Below the pieces are notes generated by a model, which was not told where the DNA came from, ran no database searches, and worked only from the letters and a program-made list of their open reading frames with translations. Shown piece after piece: positions 58,860 to 64,000 of a stretch of 64,000 nucleotides of DNA (within the stretch, counting starts at the first letter, position 1; each line of letters opens with the position of its first letter). Where the stretch lies: assembly GCA_963573305.1 (NCBI GenBank), contig OY754333.1:14778599-14842598 (forward strand), given 5' to 3'. Source of the stretch: Pyrrhosoma nymphula (lineage: Eukaryota; Arthropoda; Insecta; Odonata; Coenagrionidae). The translations under genes and the position numbers were made by a program.

Positions 58860-61800
58860 ACATATAACAAATCGAATGATTCCCTTACATCTTATACTAT
58901 TGTTCATAGTTGATAACGTTTACACAAAAATTATGATTTAGATAAATATTTCACCCAGAGGCTGGTTACTCGCAAATTTAAAAAAATATAATTTCCAGTA
59001 GAGGCGTATTTTGCTAATACTATGATATGTTGCTTGTAGTCCGTCAAATTTATAGAAGAATATTCACTGTTTCGAATCGTCTGATTGATTAAATGCATGG
59101 TGTATGCACATTTAGTTGGAGCTCATTCTTGTGGTCCTACCTATACAAACTAACGCACAAGGCACACTTTTTGCGTAATGTTTGGTCCTTTAAGAATTTA
59201 AAGCATTTCTGAAATAAAAAGCTGTTTTTTTAATGCGAACGTCTTGCAATTAAAGATATTCTAGCAAGATATTACATTTTTTATAAAAAATATTTTAATT
59301 TGTGTGAGATACCTATGGTATTTCACTGCGAGGATAGTCCTAAATGGCAAGAAATGACGGGGGCTGCGTCGTTATTAGAAGCAAAATGACTAAACTAAAG
59401 CATTTGCACTAGTAATATTACAAATGCAAAAATTATTATTTAATTTTCCCGTACCGCTCGTGCTCCTCAAAATATGGCATAAAGTTGGTTATTTCCCTCG
59501 AAAAGGTTTTGATTGAGATTGATATTTCCTCCATTGTTAGGATGATGATGGAAGTCCAAGACGTGACCTTGTCTTTACGAATATCTTGAATTTTCTTTTT
59601 TATTAACCTCGCCGAGGCCCAGGATTTAAAATATGATCTTGGAATCCAACCCTATGCCTTTTACCGACGTTTATCTGATTCGCGACCATTGCAAAGGTAA
59701 TGTTGCATCAATTAAAACTTTGTTAACAAAATATGAGGTGTTTAGTGACCGTTCCGACTCGGCACCTCAGGAATTGGCTTCATTTTATAAAATTGTATTA
59801 TTCCGTTGGAATAATATTTGTTCAGAATTTTTCATTTGGGCTCTCAATTCATGGATGTTTTTACTATCTATAGTATTTTCTTTTACTTTCGGGAAATGTC
59901 CGCAATTTAAAAATAACACTAAGTCGACATTTCTCATTTTATGATAAAAAAAATATATTTCAAATGGAAAACCTACAAGGATCTAGAGTTGCATGTAAAG
60001 CTTTCGTATTTGCTGGAACAATCATATTCATTATAAAATAAAATACTTGTTTGGCATTTAAAATGTAACTTTTCCCATTCTCAGTTGTTAGTTCATTTTA
60101 TGAAAAATTGTTTTCTTTTACGGACACTAGTGGGGTTTTTCCTCCAAATTCGTATAGCAGTGAATTTCAATGTCAATGCATCAACTCATTGTTTGAGGGT
60201 TTCCATTTATAAAACATTCTTCTTGTCAAAATCGTTCTTCCGTCTCTAACACCAGCTTTTCAAATATCCTAAACGCATTCTCGACTGCACTTGTCATTTA
60301 AGTTTCTATTCCCCATTCACATACCCCTACTCCTTTTCCTGACCAACTGAACTCACTCAAACCAATATAAACCACTCCTCTTACTTGCATTGCTAAACTG
60401 CCTCTCTTCCAAATAATTTCGCCGACTTGGTACTATCCTAAACTCCGCTGCTTTCTTTTTAGCCTCCTTCCCAAAAATTACGAGGGCACGCTCAGCCAGC
60501 ACATTCTTTTTTCGTTGGAAGAGGGAGAGGAAGATTGCTCGTGTGACCCTCTTGCAAGGAGGCTATGCACCCTTGAGGGAGACTTGTGGAGAGGCTTACT
60601 CAACTTCTCTTGCCCCAAAAAGATTTTTTTTCTTTCTCTCTCTTCTCCATTTCTTTTCCTTTTGGCTTCCGTTCATATTTTTTCCTCAAGTTCTGGTTTA
60701 CGGGGAACTTGTGGGTACGAGAAAGAGTTTAATAGAGAGTGTATAATGGTAGTGGGCCGAGGGAGGAGGGGGCATGAGAAGTAGAGAGCGTATGTGCGAA
60801 TGTACAAGAAGAGTTGGGAGACTCCAACATAGAGGTGTGGCAAGAAAAACTTCTACTTCTCCGTACACTGGGCTACTATTATCGCTGTCTTATTCTCGTA
60901 TCTACTTCCTATACTACTCTCTGCTCCATACCCTACTGCCTGCCTCCCAAGCATCGTCACGCTTTCATATTTTACTACGGTGTTTTTTTTTGTCGTCTCG
61001 CGGTAATTGCGGGCCGCTTTTTAAACAATGCGGGCGCTGCTAGGTTACGAATCACTTACTTCAGCGCTGCGACAACGGGAAAAAGCTTCTAAACAGAGAC
61101 CCCTCTCAAGTTAAAGTTTATTATTGCCATTTTTTTTACTGGAGCAAGAAGTGGACCGAAAAAAATGTTTTCCACCCAGGGTTTTCAGCCTCCGTCCTCG
61201 CTTTCACATTCCCATATTTTTTATTATTATTATTTTTGCTACCGTTTCTCTGCAGCCGGTTTAATGTTTTTCTTCTCTTTCACCCGATTTTTTAAATTTT
61301 TTATTTCCCCCGAACACAATGTTCTCGGCGCTCGTATTCAGCGTGTAATACCCATGAAAAATTGCATTTACCGTACTAGGACTAACTGAATGCTCGCACA
61401 GGTTGTAATGAAAGGTTATGGCCCGGAAGCACACGGCGTAGATCCCGCAATCAAAACGAGTGTCGCGAGCTCCCGAAGGTGGAGAGGGGGAGGGAGAGTA
61501 GCATGCAGCGTTGACGTATTATCTACAATGTGGAGATATTTCAAAGGTGAAACAAACACATACTAAAAATGTGCTTCATCGTATGACAATCTGATGTTTC
61601 CCTTTTTCGACTAGCAAAAAATGACTTAGTTTTTAAATACGCACGTTAAAAAAGACTGTGGATATTCCTAACCTCCCAAGCGTAATACGCGAGATGGATT
61701 CAACAGTACAACGTGATTGCTGGTATGCGGGTAATATTTATACTTTGTGAAAATACAATAATTTTACGTCCAAAGTAAATTTTGCCATCTGAAATAGTTC

Positions 61801-63294
61801 ATTTTTAGTAATTATCTTTCTAAGCACCATCACGACAGTAAATCATCGTAGTATCACTTAGAATTAGAATAAGGAAATACTGTGGGCGGATCGTAAACGT
61901 GACACTACGGCCTAAAGTAAATATTAGGGGCATTCGGCTCAGGTAACTTTTACCTTCCATCTTTAAAGTCTTGATTTCTTTTAGTGCACATGTTTGACAG
62001 CCTTATATACATGTGTGTACAATTGATTTAAAATGGAAATTTTATCTGCCTCAGATAATATTAGTGTTAAGTGTCACCTTTTTAATAAAGATTGCTCCAA
62101 TATAATTTGTATCACATTCCTTTTGTAGGTAATTTTAAAATAATGGACGGAACTGGGTTGGTGAGGATAAGATCCGTAGTATTTAAAGTTTTAAAGCCAT
62201 TATTAGAGACCTTTGATACAATGGGAAAGCAAAAAGCAAGAGTTCTCATTCATGTTCAATTTAGTATATGCCATGAGATAAATATTAGAAATTCTCCGTA
62301 TTTTGTCTTTGATTGGAAAGTTGTAAATTGTTGTCGTTGAAGAGATGGTTAGTAGCATGAGTTGGGTTAGATTTATGTTTGAATCAAAGCATCTTAACGG
62401 CTGCTGACTAAATATAAAATGTCTAGCCTGAAAAGTTTAAGTATTAGGTATTAAGTATTAAGTAATTGCATACAAAAGGGCTTTTTAACATAGAATATCA
62501 TTAATTTCTTGAGTAAAAAGTTACCCTTGAAGTATCAAATTTTCCAGTGTTATTTTTTATTTCACACACCTACACACATATGACCTTTAAAGATCTTGAA
62601 ATCATTGATGGAAATATGAATTACGGGGAGGTTATATTTTGTTTGAACATGAGAGAGAATACTCTCTGAAATTCTGGGTGCATAAAAGCACTAAGACATA
62701 AGGATGGTTTCACACTGAATATCTTGGTTGACTTCGTGCAATTACAAAAGTTTTTAATGCAATTGTATACGATGTCATTGCAGTAAGAATAGTACGACAT
62801 TTTTTCAAAGCTCGGTAGTAATTTTGACACTTGAAGTAAGGATAACAAAAAGAAGCCCAATATGTCCAATAGGATAATGCTTACCCTTTATCTGCTATGC
62901 CGTGTAAATTAAAGAAGGAAGAGATTGCGAGAGGAGTTTGGAAAGGATTGAGTCCAGTAAAACAGATTAGGCAAGATAGAACCGAGATTGTTCAGCATAC
63001 ATTTCTCTGAAGTGACAAGGAAATTTTAACATCGTAGGAAGCATATTAGAGAAGGCATAATTTGCATTGAAGTGAAGATAAATAATAAAGTAGGCTAAGG
63101 GACAATAACTTCATGCGTGCCGATTTAGAAAATGTGAACTTTCGCCTGAGGTCATTCGATTTATGTGTGGAAAAGTTCCCCAACGTGCTAATTAGCTATA
63201 AAAAATAACCTGCATAGCTGCAAGAAATAAAAAAATTGAAATGTAGCTGAGGCAAAACGAATAGGATAAAGATATTAGTTTGAAAACATATGCT
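58860..63294. other. Mostly AT-rich intergenic DNA
   Basis: A frame preceded by a possible splice acceptor (CATTCCTTTTGTAG, ending near 62129) continues to 62340 without a recognisable motif. About 60500-61110 is mixed purine/pyrimidine-rich with overlapping frames of no known type. No element boundaries are visible. Confidence 0.4.
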
Positions 63295-63811
63295 CAGTAA
63301 ATTAGAAATGGAATATCCATGGCTAGAATAGCTTTCAACATGAAGAAAAAACGTTTTACTGCAGGAAACATCAGCCCAGACATATGGAAAAAATTGATAA
63401 AAGTTCGTGTGGAGCATTGATCTATACGGATGTGAAACCTATACCATTGCAAAGGAAGAAAGAATAAGATTGGATGCTTTAGAAGTATGGTGTTATCGAC
63501 GAATGCTGGAAATAAGTTGGATGGACAGGGTTAAAAATGAAGAGTTGGTTAAGAGAGTGAGAGAGAAGGGGAATGAACCAAGGAAGAGTATTGTGAAAAG
63601 AAGAGCAGAATTGGTGGCGCATATAGTGGGACACGAGAGTCTAGTAAAGAGTGTGTTAGAGGGAATGGTGGAGGGGGTACGATACAGAGGGAGGCCAAGT
63701 GAACAATATCTGGCGCAAGCGAGGAAGGATGTTGGTGCAACATCATATGAAGAAATGAAAAGGAATGCTCAGAAAAGAGATGAATGTACGTTTATTTTCA
63801 AACCAATGTAA
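63295..63811 (+). pseudogene. Non-LTR retrotransposon C-terminal fragment
   Basis: A first frame gives ISMARIAFNMKKKRFTAGNI and SPDIWKKLIKV (63310-63405). After a one-base shift near 63407 the frame continues WSIDLYGCETYTIAKEE, LDALEVWCYRRMLEISWMDR, NEELVKRV, VAHIVGHESLVKSVLEG and GVRYRGRPSEQY up to 63811. These are the ordered blocks that follow the RT in RTE-like and related non-LTR proteins. The RT core itself is not recognisable upstream. The blocks are related to, but distinct from, those of the 41-kb element. Confidence 0.75.
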
Positions 63812-64000
63812 GGATTGATAACTGCAAGAGAAGAGAGCTCCTTAAATGCCAAGCCAAATCCAAACTAATAATAGGTTGTGACCTCAAGTGTGGCGAAGGG
63901 CAAAATGAAAGTGTAACGCGTATTAGCTAGGGCACAGTAGTTATAATTAAAAGTTACTTCCATTGACCTGACACTGAGGGTACCTTTTGAGGTGTGGAAA
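63812..64000. other. Window end, nothing recognised
   Basis: Short AT-rich tail after the retrotransposon fragment, probably its 3' region. No boundary is visible. Confidence 0.4.

Overview
This window is eukaryotic, AT-rich, non-coding DNA that is dense in transposon remains. It most likely comes from an arthropod, perhaps an insect. That is inferred from the transposon mix (an RTE-type non-LTR element with an AP-endonuclease, a Penelope-like element with a GIY-YIG domain, and hAT-like and piggyBac-like miniature elements) and from long (TA)n tracts. I could not settle the order or species. I see no operons, no rRNA and no intact tRNA gene. No conventional host gene can be named; the best host candidate is a weak terminal-exon signal near 58.6 kb.

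Left third (1-30 kb). A hammerhead-ribozyme-like fold lies at 703-745 on the minus strand, next to a 572-bp hAT-like miniature element (897-1468). At 8.59-9.62 kb is a decayed Penelope-like retroelement: a reverse-transcriptase tail and a frameshifted GIY-YIG domain lie between two oppositely oriented copies of its terminal sequence, each with a degenerate hammerhead core. tRNA-like sequences (SINE-like or pseudogenes) are at 11.7 and 13.8 kb. A composite at 29.7-30.25 kb combines three (TA)n tracts, a second Penelope-type terminus with a well-kept hammerhead core, and a nearly perfect inverted repeat with 103-bp arms.

Middle (30-48 kb). This part holds diverged tandem repeats (31 kb), a pre-miRNA-sized hairpin (34.5 kb), an internally deleted RTE copy (35.6-36.7 kb), a 645-bp hAT-like element with an 8-bp target duplication (37.9-38.5 kb), and an older reverse-transcriptase fragment on the minus strand (39.6-40.2 kb). 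The best-preserved coding feature is the RTE element at about 41.09-44.39 kb. Its endonuclease and reverse transcriptase share one frame, interrupted by a single TAG codon. A 609-bp piggyBac-like miniature element with TTAA duplications follows at 46.55-47.16 kb.

Right third (48-64 kb). This part holds a degenerate array of about 175-bp units (50.5-51.15 kb), a G15 tract (51.47 kb), and further non-LTR fragments at 50.1, 56.2-57.0 and 63.3-63.8 kb. A 1.29-kb hAT-like element at 57.2-58.5 kb carries a short acidic ORF. Blocks with strong purine/pyrimidine strand bias recur every few kb; many open frames inside them look like composition artefacts.

The annotated parts do not form a pathway. 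They are independent mobile elements at different stages of decay. The most interesting group is the set of hammerhead-like cores tied to Penelope-type termini.
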